A stretch of 64,000 bases of DNA from Azospira restricta (GCF_016858125.1 NZ_CP064781.1:372001-436000), one strand, 5' to 3'; counted from the stretch's first letter, positions 33,426 through 41,929 are shown. The notes: generated by a model not told the origin, from the letters alone. Translations and numbers: made by a program.

Positions 33426-34244
33426 ATGACCACGCGAACCCCCACCCCCCGCCTGCCGCAGCGCATCGTCTGCCTGACCACCGAAACCGTCGAGGTGCTC
33501 TACGCCCTCGGCGAACAGGACCGCATCGCCGGCATCTCCGGCTACACCGTATTTCCGAAGGAGGCGCGCAAGGAAAAGCCGAAGGTCTTCGCCTTCACCA
33601 GCGGCGACCTGCAGAAGATCCTCGCCGTCGAGCCCGATCTGGTGCTCAGCTTCTCCAACCTGCAGGCCGGCATCAGCCGCGAGCTGATCGCCGCCGGCGT
33701 GCCGGTCTATGCCTTCAACCAGCGCAGCGTCGAGGACATCCTGGCGATGGTCGAGACGGTCGGCCGCCTGGTCGGCGCCGAGGCCAAGGCGCTGGCGCTG
33801 TGCGCCGAACTGGAAGCCGTGATCGCGACGGTGCGCGCCGAAGCCGCGACGCTGCCGCGGCGGCCGCGCGTCTACTTCGAGGAATGGGACGAGCCGCCGA
33901 TCTCCGGCATCCGCTGGGTTTCCGAGATGATCGGCATCGCCGGCGGCGTCGACGTCTTCGCCGACCAGGCGCGCGCGCAGTCGGCCAAGGAGCGCATCAT
34001 CGCCGACCCGCTGGAGGTGGTGCGCCGCGCCCCGGACATCATCATCGGCTCCTGGTGCGGCAAGCACTTCCGCCCCGAGCGCGTCGCCGCGCGCGCCGGC
34101 TGGCAGGGCGTGCCGGCGGTCGCCGGCGGGCAGATCCACGAGCTCAAGTCGGCGGTGATCCTCAACCCCGGCCCGGTGGCGATCCGCGAGGGGCTGCCGG
34201 CGCTGGCGCAACTGTTCCGGACGTGGGCCGAGGGCGGCGGCTGA
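33426..34244 (+). CDS. BtuF/TroA-like binding protein without a signal peptide
   Basis: 272 residues with the helical-backbone metal/cobalamin-binding fold: RIVCLTTETVEVLYALGEQDRIAGIS at the N-terminus, LQKILAVEPDLVLSFSNLQAG (about 62-82) and GSWCGKHFRPERV near the C-terminus. Unlike the btuF product at 24976 it has no hydrophobic leader: the N-terminus MTTRTPTPRLPQ is polar. It is therefore probably cytoplasmic, or the true start lies upstream; I see no better start. Cytoplasmic 'cobalamin-binding' family members of this kind exist but their role is not established. Confidence 0.65.
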   Translation: MTTRTPTPRLPQRIVCLTTETVEVLYALGEQDRIAGISGYTVFPKEARKEKPKVFAFTSGDLQKILAVEPDLVLSFSNLQAGISRELIAAGVPVYAFNQRSVEDILAMVETVGRLVGAEAKALALCAELEAVIATVRAEAATLPRRPRVYFEEWDEPPISGIRWVSEMIGIAGGVDVFADQARAQSAKERIIADPLEVVRRAPDIIIGSWCGKHFRPERVAARAGWQGVPAVAGGQIHELKSAVILNPGPVAIREGLPALAQLFRTWAEGGG

Positions 34245-34306
34245 GCGCCGGCGCCCTGCCGCGGGCTATACTGGACGCACGATCCCGCAACCGGCTGGAG
34301 CAGCCC

Positions 34307-34684
34307 ATGCGCCACGACCTGAGAAAAGCCGAGCGACTGCCGCTGGCCGGCATGGCCGAACTGGTTTCCGGCGAGCTGCGGCTGGCCGGCAACATCATCG
34401 ACATCTCGCCGAAGGGGATCGGCCTCGCCGTCCATCGCGACGATGTGCAGCACCTGACGCCGCGCCTGACCTGGCTGTGCCGCGTCGTCGCCGCCGATCT
34501 GCCGGCGCCGGTCGAGTTCCTGGTGCGCGCGGTGCGGCGCAAGGAGCGCGGCTTCGGCGTCGAGGTCGGCTGCGCGATCACCGTCATCGACGTCAAGCCG
34601 CTCGGCCTGATCAACGCCTTCCGTGCGCTGTACAAGGCGCGCGCGGCAAGCTTCCGCAGCGCTCCCCTTCAGTCGCCGGCGTAG
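34307..34684 (+). CDS. PilZ-domain c-di-GMP effector
   Basis: 125 residues, a single PilZ domain. The first c-di-GMP-binding motif (RxxxR) is present as RKAER at residues 6-10 and the second (DxSxxG) as DISPKG at about 32-37. Single-domain PilZ proteins pass c-di-GMP levels to partners such as motility or polysaccharide systems. Two diguanylate cyclases are in the same window (17181 and 31851). A TATACT -10-like box is at 34267-34272. Its 3' end overlaps a convergent gene by 16 bases. Confidence 0.82.
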   Translation: MRHDLRKAERLPLAGMAELVSGELRLAGNIIDISPKGIGLAVHRDDVQHLTPRLTWLCRVVAADLPAPVEFLVRAVRRKERGFGVEVGCAITVIDVKPLGLINAFRALYKARAASFRSAPLQSPA

Positions 34685-35229
34685 CCGCGCCGACGGTCGT
34701 ACGCCGCCACCTGTTCGGCCGTCAGCAGGGCGCGTTGCCGGCGGTGCGCGTCGAGGTGCGCCAGGCGGTACGCCGCCAGCGCCTCGCCGGCCTGCGCCAC
34801 GGCCGCGGCCAGCGCCGCCGCGTCCACCGTGCCGGCGGCAAACAGGCGGTCGAGTTCGCGCTCGGCGGCGACGACGCGCGCCCCCCGTTCCCGCGCCTCG
34901 GCCTTGTGCTCGTGCAGCAGCCGCTCGCTCGCCTGCCGCTGCGCCGGCGTCAGCGCCAGCGCGTCGGCCAGCTCGACGACGTGCATCGGACCGGGGAAAT
35001 GGTTGAGCTCGGCGGCGCGCGCGAAGCCCGCGCCGGCGCCGGCGAGGAAGGCGCGCTGCTCGTCGGCGGCGAGCGCCTTGATCTCGCGCTGCTGCTGGCC
35101 GGCATACGATGGCGGCGGGACGGCATGGCCGCCGTGCTGCGCCAGTACCGGCGTGGCGACGGCGAGCGCCAGCACCGCCGGACGGCAAGCCGAACGCAGG
35201 CAGTCGGGAAGACGGGGAATGCGGATCAT
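34669..35229 (-). CDS. Periplasmic LTxxQ (Spy/CpxP-like) protein
   Basis: 186 residues with an N-terminal export signal (hydrophobic core VLALAVATPVLA, cleavage about residue 30). The mature protein is mostly helical, with two LTxxQ-type motifs: LALTPAQRQA (about 91-100) and LLTAEQVAAYDRRRGY near the C-terminus. Such proteins act as periplasmic chaperones or metal-stress sensors (Spy, CpxP, CnrX relatives). Histidines (HGGHAVPPP) follow the signal peptide. It is divergent from a Crp/Fnr-type regulator gene, which may control it. Confidence 0.7.
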   Translation of the reverse strand: MIRIPRLPDCLRSACRPAVLALAVATPVLAQHGGHAVPPPSYAGQQQREIKALAADEQRAFLAGAGAGFARAAELNHFPGPMHVVELADALALTPAQRQASERLLHEHKAEARERGARVVAAERELDRLFAAGTVDAAALAAAVAQAGEALAAYRLAHLDAHRRQRALLTAEQVAAYDRRRGYAGD

Positions 35230-35287
35230 GGCGGGGCTCCGGAAGGGGGACAGGCGCCGACTGTAGCCGGCACGCCCCGTCGCACCG

Positions 35288-35303
35288 TATGATCGCGATC
35301 ATA
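35288..35303. promoter_or_regulatory. Perfect 16-bp palindrome at the Crp/Fnr-type regulator start
   Basis: TATGATCGCGATCATA is perfectly symmetric and its last base is the A of the regulator's ATG. The core TGAT-N4-ATCA has the half-sites and spacing of FNR/CRP-family boxes, so it is a strong candidate autoregulatory operator, possibly also acting on the divergent LTxxQ gene. Confidence 0.6.
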
Positions 35304-35938
35304 TGACCGAAGCTGCCGTCCCGAGCGCCGCCACCGACGCGCCGCTGCCCGACTTCCTGCCGCCGGCGCTCGCCGCGCTCGCCCGCACGCAGCCGTTCGC
35401 GCGCGGCGAGACGCTCTTCCGCCGCGGCCAGCGGCCGACGCGGATGCTCTTCGTCGCCGCCGGCGAGGTCCACCTGCTGCGCCACGGCCTGCACGGACAG
35501 CCGGTGGTCTTCCAGCGCAGCGGCGCCGGCAGCTTCCTCGCCGAGCCGAGCATCGACTCGGCGCGCTACCACTGCGACGCGCTCGCCGTCCGCGCCGGGC
35601 GCGCCTGCGTCTTCCCGCTCGCCGACTTCCGCGGCGCGCTCGACGCCGACCCGGATTTCGCCGCCCGCTGGCGGCTGTTCCTGGCGCGCGAGATCCGCCG
35701 CCTGCGCGCCCGCGCCGAGCGGCTGGCGATGCGTTCGGTGCGCGAGCGCCTCGTCCACTACATCGAATGCGAGGGCGAGGACGGCACGCTCGCCTGGCCC
35801 GGCGAGCTGAAACCGCTCGCCGCCGAGCTCGGCGTCACGCATGAGGCGCTCTACCGCGCGCTGGCGCGGCTCGCCGCCGACGGCCTGCTCGAACGCACGC
35901 CCGGTTGCCTGCGCCTGATCGCGCGCGGCCGACTATGA
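35303..35938 (+). CDS. Crp/Fnr-family transcription regulator
   Basis: 211 residues. The N-terminal cyclic-nucleotide-binding-like beta-roll (about 25-125: FARGETLFRRGQRPTRMLFVAAGEVHLLRHG) is followed by the long dimer helix and a C-terminal winged helix (LAWPGELKPLAAELGVTHEALYRALARL, about 160-187). The recognition helix keeps the Glu and Arg positions of FNR/CRP but has Tyr where FNR has Ser. There is no N-terminal cysteine cluster, so it is not an oxygen-sensing FNR; the signal is unknown. The ATG overlaps a palindromic operator candidate and has no Shine-Dalgarno sequence. Confidence 0.85.
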   Translation: MTEAAVPSAATDAPLPDFLPPALAALARTQPFARGETLFRRGQRPTRMLFVAAGEVHLLRHGLHGQPVVFQRSGAGSFLAEPSIDSARYHCDALAVRAGRACVFPLADFRGALDADPDFAARWRLFLAREIRRLRARAERLAMRSVRERLVHYIECEGEDGTLAWPGELKPLAAELGVTHEALYRALARLAADGLLERTPGCLRLIARGRL

Positions 35939-35969
35939 TGAAGTATCGAAACCCTTCCGGAATCCCGCG

Positions 35970-36191
35970 ATGGCCCACCACACTTTCCTGCTCGACGGCG
36001 ACTACATCGAACTGCACATCGTCCTCAAGCTGCTGGCGATCGCGCCGTCCGGCGGCGCCGCCAAGGCGATGATCGCCGACGGCCTGGTCGTCGTCGACGG
36101 CGAGATCGAAACGCGCAAGGCGCGCAAGCTGCGGGGCAACGAACTGGTGCAGATCGGCAGCGAGGCGATTCGCGTCATCGCCGCGGAATAG
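35970..36191 (+). CDS. S4-domain RNA-binding protein (YbcJ-like)
   Basis: 73 residues, a single S4 domain: FLLDGDYIELHIVLKLLAIAPSGGAAKAMIADG with the loop VVVDGEIETRKARKLRGNELV. This is the short YbcJ-type family that binds structured RNA and may act on ribosomes or tRNA. It follows the Crp/Fnr-type gene by 31 bp in the same direction. Confidence 0.85.
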   Translation: MAHHTFLLDGDYIELHIVLKLLAIAPSGGAAKAMIADGLVVVDGEIETRKARKLRGNELVQIGSEAIRVIAAE

Positions 36192-36205
36192 TCCCGCCGC
36201 AGCCG

Positions 36206-37090
36206 TCAACGGCCCCGTCGTCCGGCCAGGTCGCGCGCCAACGACTGCCGCGCGGCGCGCTCCAGCTTCTGCGCCAGTGCCGGAAAATCGAGCCCGTGCC
36301 GCGCCCGCAGCTCGCGGGCGTGGTTGTGCAGCCAGCGCCAGCGCGGCTCGAAGTGGCGCTCGCGGAAGGCGAACAGCACGTGGTTGCCGTCCTCCGGCAC
36401 CGGCACGACGATCGCCTGCCCGTCGAACACCGTCAGCACCTCGGCAACCAGCCCGGCGTAGCGCTCGCCCTCGCCGGCGAGATTGATCACCAGCACGCCC
36501 TTGCCGGCGAGCTTGTCGCACGCGTGCTGCAGGAACTCGCGGCTGGCCAGCGCCGGGGCAAAGCCGTGCGCGTCGAAGGCATCGATCAGCAGCACGTCGA
36601 TGCCGCCGTCCGCCTGCGCCAGCCACGCGGCGCCGTCGGCCTCGACGACGCGCAGGCGCGGCCCCGGCGGCGGCAGCAGGAAGGCCTCGCCGAGCGCGAT
36701 CACGTCGGCGTCGATCTCGACCGCGGTGAAGTCGGCGGCGGGCAGCCGGCTGCAGCAGAACTTGAGCAGCGAGCCGCCGCCCAGCCCGATCAGCGCGACG
36801 CGCTGCGGCCGCGGCACGAACAGCAGGCAGGCCATCATCAGCTGCGTGTAGCGCAGTTCCAGCGCATCCGGGGCCGCCAGCCGCATCGCGCTCTGCATCA
36901 GGCGGGTATCGAAGTACAGGTAGCGCAACTCGCCGTCGTCGACGACGAAGGGCTTGCCGTAGCTGCCGTCGAGCAGGCGCGCGCGCAGCTCGCCGGCCTT
37001 CGCCGTCGGCGGCTCGCGCAGCAGCAGCGTGCCGACTTCGGTGTCGAAGGGGCTGGGCATGGCGAACAGGGTCGGGGGCGCGGCGCTCAT
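36206..37090 (-). CDS. Spermidine-synthase-like methyltransferase-fold protein
   Basis: 294 residues. The Rossmann core is clear: VALIGLGGGSLLKFCCSRLPAADFTAVEIDADVI (glycine loop and acidic end of strand 2, about 98-131) followed by IDVLLIDAFDAHG (about 164-176). This is the SpeE/fused-spermidine-synthase superfamily, but the polyamine-site residues cannot be confirmed, and many such stand-alone proteins are of unknown function. There is no signal peptide or membrane segment. It is convergent with the S4 protein gene. Confidence 0.7.
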   Translation of the reverse strand: MSAAPPTLFAMPSPFDTEVGTLLLREPPTAKAGELRARLLDGSYGKPFVVDDGELRYLYFDTRLMQSAMRLAAPDALELRYTQLMMACLLFVPRPQRVALIGLGGGSLLKFCCSRLPAADFTAVEIDADVIALGEAFLLPPPGPRLRVVEADGAAWLAQADGGIDVLLIDAFDAHGFAPALASREFLQHACDKLAGKGVLVINLAGEGERYAGLVAEVLTVFDGQAIVVPVPEDGNHVLFAFRERHFEPRWRWLHNHARELRARHGLDFPALAQKLERAARQSLARDLAGRRGR

Positions 37091-37206
37091 CGGGCTAAGG
37101 GGGAAACGTCCCGGCGCACAGGCGGTCGAAAGGTGCAGTGATCATCGCCATGCATTATCCTCTGCCGCCTGGCGCAACGCACCGCCAACCCGTTCCGGAT
37201 CTGCCC

Positions 37207-37755
37207 ATGAAACTCGCCCGATTGATCGTTCTCGCCGCCGCGCTGCTCGCCGGCGCCAGCGCCGCTGCCGGCTTCCTCGAGCGCGAGGTGGTCTTCTCGG
37301 AAGCCGAGATCCAGGCGGCGCTGGCCCGGAGCAAGCCGCAGCAGCTCAGCTACGGCGGGCTGCTGACGGTGTCGCTGAAGGAACCGCCGCGCATCGCGCT
37401 CGACGGCGACGACGGCCGCGCCCGCGTCGCCGCCAGCATCGACCTGGAGACGCCGGGGCAGCCGCCGCTGCGCATCGATTTCACCGGCCGCGCCGGGCTC
37501 CGCTACGACGACCGGAACAAGGCCTTCTACCTGGAGAAGGCGGTCGCCGACTCGCTCAGCGCGCCGGCGCTGCGCCAGGAGGCGACGCCGGCGGCGCGAC
37601 TGGCGGTGACGCAGCTGCTGAACAACTACTTCCGCACGAAGCCGGTCTATGTGCTGCGCGAGGACGGCTCGCCGCAGGAGATCGCCGCGCGCTGGCTGCT
37701 GAAGTCGGTGCGCATCGAGGCGGGGCGCGTGGTGGCGGTGCTGTCGCCGGTCTGA
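37207..37755 (+). CDS. DUF1439 family secreted protein
   Basis: 182 residues with a signal peptide (KLARLIVLAAALLAGASAAAG). The mature domain (VVFSEAEIQAALARSKPQQ then DRNKAFYLEKAVADSL) fits the DUF1439 family, known from the E. coli lipoprotein YceB. No lipobox cysteine is visible, so this version is probably soluble in the periplasm. Function is unknown; the fold is thought to be a lipid-binding-like barrel in related proteins. A leftward in-frame ATG at 37138 is not favoured because it precedes the signal peptide. Confidence 0.7.
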   Translation: MKLARLIVLAAALLAGASAAAGFLEREVVFSEAEIQAALARSKPQQLSYGGLLTVSLKEPPRIALDGDDGRARVAASIDLETPGQPPLRIDFTGRAGLRYDDRNKAFYLEKAVADSLSAPALRQEATPAARLAVTQLLNNYFRTKPVYVLREDGSPQEIAARWLLKSVRIEAGRVVAVLSPV

Positions 37756-38152
37756 GCACGTCGCTGCCCGTCGCCCCGGCCCGAGACTCCACCTATCCGT
37801 AACATCGCCCCCCGGCTCTAAGGGGAACGCCGAACGCTACCGAGCGGAGCGGGGCTGGCAGACGAATCTTTTCAAGACAGCGGCGCCCGTCGTCGTGCAA
37901 CCCTTGCTGGTTGCCCAGGAAAGTTACGTCGCGTGGACGCGCCGCGGCGACACCATCGTCACCCCAAGCTCCAGTACGTACGCATCGATTTTCGCCCCCA
38001 AGCCGGCAGGGAATGGCTCGTCCCCGGATGGCGAGTTAGCGGATGGCGCAGCGCACAAGCACACATCCCCACTTTCGGGAATTGATTCGCATCAAATATT
38101 TTCAAAATCATTCGCTCGCAAGATGCAGGCAGGCCTGATCGGAGCCGCCGCC
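37756..38152 (+). promoter_or_regulatory. 397-bp non-coding region upstream of the arx operon
   Basis: No convincing gene is seen. The right third is AT-rich and holds the FNR-type box described separately. If that box sits at -41.5, transcription would start near 38130. The left part has no repeat or RNA that I recognise. Confidence 0.5.
38082..38095. promoter_or_regulatory. FNR/Anr-type box upstream of the arx operon
   Basis: TTGATTCGCATCAA matches the FNR consensus TTGAT-N4-ATCAA at all ten defined positions. It is 57 bp before the first arx gene's ATG, the right distance for an activator site at about -41.5. This predicts induction without oxygen. Confidence 0.8.
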
Positions 38153-39385
38153 ATGCATGCAACCCATGCCACCCCGTCGCCAGCGACCGACTTCCTGCCG
38201 ATCGCAGCCGACGGGCGCGTGCGCCTGCTGCACGGCGCCTGTCTGGCGCTGCGCAGCGGAACGGACGCTTGCACGAGCTGCCGGGACAGCTGTCCAGGCG
38301 GCTGCATCGACCTGTCCGCCGACGGCATCTCGGTGCGTGCCGATTGCAGCGGCTGCGGACGCTGTGCCGCCGCCTGCCCGAGCGGCGCACTCGAAGTCAA
38401 AGGCTTTGCCGCCGACATGCGGTTACCGGACGGTAACGTCGTCGGCGTCGAGTGCTGGAAAGTGCCGGCCGCCCTGTCCGGCCCGCACGCGCTGCGCGTC
38501 CCCTGCCTCGGCGGCCTGTCGCCGGCGCGCTGGCTCGGGCTGGCGGAAGCCGCCGGCCGGCGCCGCGTGACGATCGTCGATCGGGGCTGGTGCGCACAAT
38601 GCGCAGCGGCCGGAACGGCCAGCCGGGAACATCCGGCGCTGCCGGCACTGGCCGTCGCCGACGCGATCCTGAGCGAGCTCGGCTGGCCGGCCGAGCGCCG
38701 GCCGCAGGTGCAGTACGCACCCCTGCCCCCGGGCCTGATGCCGACGACGATTCCCAGCGAACAGCCGCCATCGCCGGCGCGCCGAGCGTTCTTCCGGCAC
38801 CTCGGCGCGGAAGCGAAGAGTGCTTTCTGCGAACCGTCGCCGAGTCCTGGCGGCGCACCGCGCATGCTGCATCGGCTGCCGCCCACCCTGCCCGAGCGCG
38901 AGCGACTGCTCGACACCAGCGGCCGCCTTGCCGCAGCCGCCGGCAGCGCGATGCCGGCGACACCGTTCGTCCGGATCGAAGTCGGCAGCGCCTGCGCGCA
39001 CGACCAGCTCTGCGCCCGGCTCTGCCCGACCGGCGCGCTTTCTCTCTACGCGCACGATGGCGTCAGCGGCCTCCGCTTCGACGCCGACGCCTGCACGAAC
39101 TGCGGCCTCTGCGCCAAACGCTGCCCGCAACAGGCGATCCGCATTTCGGCGGCGACGCACGCGCCGCCGCCGCGCACGCCGCAGGTGCTCACGGCCTTCG
39201 GCGAACGGCCGTGCGCGCGCTGCCGCAATCCTTTCCCGGCTACACCGGAACGAACCGAATGTCCGGCGTGCGCACGCGCACGACGGCTCGGCAGTGCCCT
39301 GTTCGGCAGTGGCACACGTATTGCAGACCGAGAAGTGTCAGCAGCACCACCGTCAGGAGGAGTCCATCATGAGCAACCCGCTTAA
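38153..39385 (+). CDS. Multi-cluster 4Fe-4S ferredoxin-like protein, probable ArxB'
   Basis: 410 residues, cysteine-rich. Two ferredoxin-type clusters are near the N-terminus (CTSCRDSCPGGC and CSGCGRCAAACPSGAL), two more near residues 280-325 (CARLCPTGAL preceded by CAHDQLC; CTNCGLCAKRCPQQAI), and a C-terminal CxxC...CxxC pair (CARC...CPAC) may bind zinc. There is no Tat or Sec signal, so it is cytoplasmic or enters with a partner. In arx operons a second Fe-S protein gene (arxB') precedes arxA; position suggests that role, but this protein is long for it. The ATG at 38153 has GGAG eight bases upstream. It overlaps arxA by 17 bases. Confidence 0.6.
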   Translation: MHATHATPSPATDFLPIAADGRVRLLHGACLALRSGTDACTSCRDSCPGGCIDLSADGISVRADCSGCGRCAAACPSGALEVKGFAADMRLPDGNVVGVECWKVPAALSGPHALRVPCLGGLSPARWLGLAEAAGRRRVTIVDRGWCAQCAAAGTASREHPALPALAVADAILSELGWPAERRPQVQYAPLPPGLMPTTIPSEQPPSPARRAFFRHLGAEAKSAFCEPSPSPGGAPRMLHRLPPTLPERERLLDTSGRLAAAAGSAMPATPFVRIEVGSACAHDQLCARLCPTGALSLYAHDGVSGLRFDADACTNCGLCAKRCPQQAIRISAATHAPPPRTPQVLTAFGERPCARCRNPFPATPERTECPACARARRLGSALFGSGTRIADREVSAAPPSGGVHHEQPA

Positions 39386-41915
39386 TCCGACCGTCACGCG
39401 TCGGCGTTTCCTGCAGGCGACCAGTGCGGCCGGAGCGGCTACCGCCGTCGGCGTCGGCACCGGCGCGCTGCCCGGCTTCACGACGATCGACAAGGTGCAT
39501 GCCCAACCCGCCGCCGAGAAGGGCGGCGAGACGGTCATCACCAAGAGTTTCTGCCACCAGTGTCCGGCCCGTTGCGGCATCGACGTCTATACCACCAACG
39601 GCCGCGTGCATGCGATCTACGGCACGCTCGACAACCCGCTCTCCAACGGCAAGCTGTGCCCGAAGGGACACCTCGGCACCTACCTGCTCTACGACCCCGA
39701 CCGCTTCAAGGGACCGATGAAGCGCACCAACCCGAAGAAGGGGCGCAATGAGGATCCGAAGTTCGTCCCGATTTCCTGGGACGAGGCGCTCAAGACCGTC
39801 GCCGACCGCCTCAACGCGCTGCGCGACAAGGGCGAATCGCACCGCTTCGCGCTGCTCTACGGGCGCGGCTGGGGCGCCGTCGACGCCGGCCTGCACGGCA
39901 CCTTCGGCAAGCTCTACGGCTCGCCGAACATCGGTCTCGGCCACTCCTCGACCTGCGCCGACGGCTCGAAGAAGGCCAAGCTCTACCTCGAGGGCACCTA
40001 CGACTACAGCGCCTACGACTACGCCAACTGCAACAACCTGATGATCTTCGGCGCTTCCTTCCTGGAGGCGTTCCGCCCGTACAACTACAACATGCAGGTG
40101 TGGGGGCACCTGCGCACGAAGGCGCCGAAGACGAAGATCACGGTGGTCGACGTGCACATGTCGACCACCGGCGCCGCCGCCGACCGACTGATCCTGATCA
40201 AGCCGGGCACCGACGGCGCGATGGCGCTGGCGATGGCGCACGTGATCCTCAGCGAAGGCCTGTGGGACCGGAAGTTCGTCGGCGACTTCAAGCCGGCCGT
40301 GCAACCGAAGGACCCGGCCGAGCCGCGCCTGCCGCCGCACAAGTTCGAAGCCGGCAAGGAGATCGACCCGGCCTTGTTCGAGGCGAAGTGGACGCACGGT
40401 CTGATCGAATGGTGGAACGCCGAATTGAAGGACCGCACGCCGGAATGGGCGGAGAAGATCACCACCGTGCCGGCGAAGGACATCGTCGCCGTCGCCCGCG
40501 AGCTGGCGACGGTGAAGCCGTCGATCGCGCTCTTCGAGCGCGGCCCGACGGCGCACACCAACGGCGTCTACAACGGCATGGCGATCCACGCGCTGAACGC
40601 GCTGATCGGCAGCCTGTGGGCCGAGGGCGGCATCTTCCACCAGACCGGCAAGACGCCGTGGGGCAAGCTCGACATCAAGTCGGACGATTTCATGGACGAC
40701 TACGCCAAGTCGGACGACCGCAAGCAGCCGAAGATCGACGGCGTCGGCAAGAAGTACAAGATGGCGAGCGCGCAGATCCAGCGCATCGGCGAGTACCACA
40801 TGAAGGGCGACCCGTACAAGCTCGACACCATCATGTTCTACCTGACCGCGCCGATCTTCTCGTCGCCCGAATGCAACACCTGGGAGAAGGCGCTGCAGGA
40901 CCTGTTCGTCATCGAGACCTCGCCCTACCCGTCGGAGAACGCGATGTTCGCCGACCTCATCCTGCCCGACCACACCTACCTCGAACGCCTGCAGGTGGCG
41001 GACACCTACTCGTTCCAGGGCTACCCGATCGGGATGATCCGCACGCCGGCGGTGAAGCCGGTCTATGACACCAAGTTCTATGGCGACGTGCTGATCGAGA
41101 TCGGCAAGCGCATCAAGGGGCCGATGGGCGAGTACTACAAGCAGGTCGGCAACACCGAGAACATCGTCAAGGCGATGGCCGCCGGCTTCGCCGAGAAGCC
41201 GGGCGACAACGGCGTCAACGACTTCGAGTCGTTCAAGGCGAAGGGGGTCTGGTACAAGAAGCCGGTCGCCTACCGCCAGCGCGGCGGCGAGTTCTACGAG
41301 TGGGACAAGGAGACGAAGTCGCACTCGATCCCGATGGACGCCGCCAAGGTGAAGGAAAAGATCCTCAAGACGCCGACCGGCAAGTTCGAGTTCAAGGCCG
41401 GCTACATGGAGCAGGAGAAGTACGCCGGCTACATCAACGAGAAGCTCGGCGTGCCGATCGAGAAGGTCGGCTTCCCGCAGTGGGTGCCGCCGAAATACAC
41501 CGGCACCGGCGACCTGCACTTCATCAGCGCCAAGCTGCCGATCGCCGCCGAGGGCCGGTCGAGCAACCTGCCGCACGCGATCGCGATGGCGCAGCCGACG
41601 CAGGGCGGCAAGCGCGACGTGTTCGTCGAGATCCATCCCGACACCGCGGCCAAGAAAGGCATCAAGGACGGCGACGTGGTGCGCATCAAGAGCAAGACCG
41701 GCTCGGTCGAAGCGCCCGCCCGCCTCTACGCCGGGGTCCGCCCGGACACCGTCTACCTGCCCTACTACGCCGGCCACTGGGCGCAGGGACGGTGGGCGAA
41801 GGCCGCGGTGCGCACGCAGAAGAACAGCGTCAACGAGGTGATCGAGAACGTCTCCGATCCCATCTCCGGCCTTGCCTGCTACTACAGCGGCATGTGCTCG
41901 ATCGAAAAAGCCTAA
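39369..41915 (+). CDS. arxA: Probable anaerobic arsenite oxidase, molybdopterin subunit ArxA
   Basis: 848 residues of the DMSO-reductase family. A Tat signal (TRRRFLQAT, about 10-18) sends it folded to the periplasm. The [4Fe-4S] ligands are Cys 62, 65, 69 and 97; the molybdenum ligand is Cys 196 in GHSSTCADG. ISWDEAL (about 135-141), GRGWG (165-169) and FRPYNYN are segments I recall as typical of the ArxA clade, the arsenite-oxidising branch next to ArrA. ArxA oxidises arsenite to arsenate anaerobically and passes electrons through ArxB/ArxC to the quinone pool. The full arx gene order and neighbouring ars genes support this; a polysulfide/thiosulfate reductase (PsrA/PhsA) or arsenate reductase is the main alternative. 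Confidence 0.75.
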   Translation: MSNPLNPTVTRRRFLQATSAAGAATAVGVGTGALPGFTTIDKVHAQPAAEKGGETVITKSFCHQCPARCGIDVYTTNGRVHAIYGTLDNPLSNGKLCPKGHLGTYLLYDPDRFKGPMKRTNPKKGRNEDPKFVPISWDEALKTVADRLNALRDKGESHRFALLYGRGWGAVDAGLHGTFGKLYGSPNIGLGHSSTCADGSKKAKLYLEGTYDYSAYDYANCNNLMIFGASFLEAFRPYNYNMQVWGHLRTKAPKTKITVVDVHMSTTGAAADRLILIKPGTDGAMALAMAHVILSEGLWDRKFVGDFKPAVQPKDPAEPRLPPHKFEAGKEIDPALFEAKWTHGLIEWWNAELKDRTPEWAEKITTVPAKDIVAVARELATVKPSIALFERGPTAHTNGVYNGMAIHALNALIGSLWAEGGIFHQTGKTPWGKLDIKSDDFMDDYAKSDDRKQPKIDGVGKKYKMASAQIQRIGEYHMKGDPYKLDTIMFYLTAPIFSSPECNTWEKALQDLFVIETSPYPSENAMFADLILPDHTYLERLQVADTYSFQGYPIGMIRTPAVKPVYDTKFYGDVLIEIGKRIKGPMGEYYKQVGNTENIVKAMAAGFAEKPGDNGVNDFESFKAKGVWYKKPVAYRQRGGEFYEWDKETKSHSIPMDAAKVKEKILKTPTGKFEFKAGYMEQEKYAGYINEKLGVPIEKVGFPQWVPPKYTGTGDLHFISAKLPIAAEGRSSNLPHAIAMAQPTQGGKRDVFVEIHPDTAAKKGIKDGDVVRIKSKTGSVEAPARLYAGVRPDTVYLPYYAGHWAQGRWAKAAVRTQKNSVNEVIENVSDPISGLACYYSGMCSIEKA

Positions 41916-41929
41916 GGAGGGAATCCATC

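Noticed and set aside
39369-41915. Assignment of the molybdoprotein as polysulfide/thiosulfate reductase (PsrA/PhsA) or arsenate reductase (ArrA)
   Set aside because: The family and subunit layout allow these, but the GRGWG, ISWDEAL and FRPYNYN segments, the fivefold gene order and the adjoining ars operon favour ArxA. It is kept as the main alternative.
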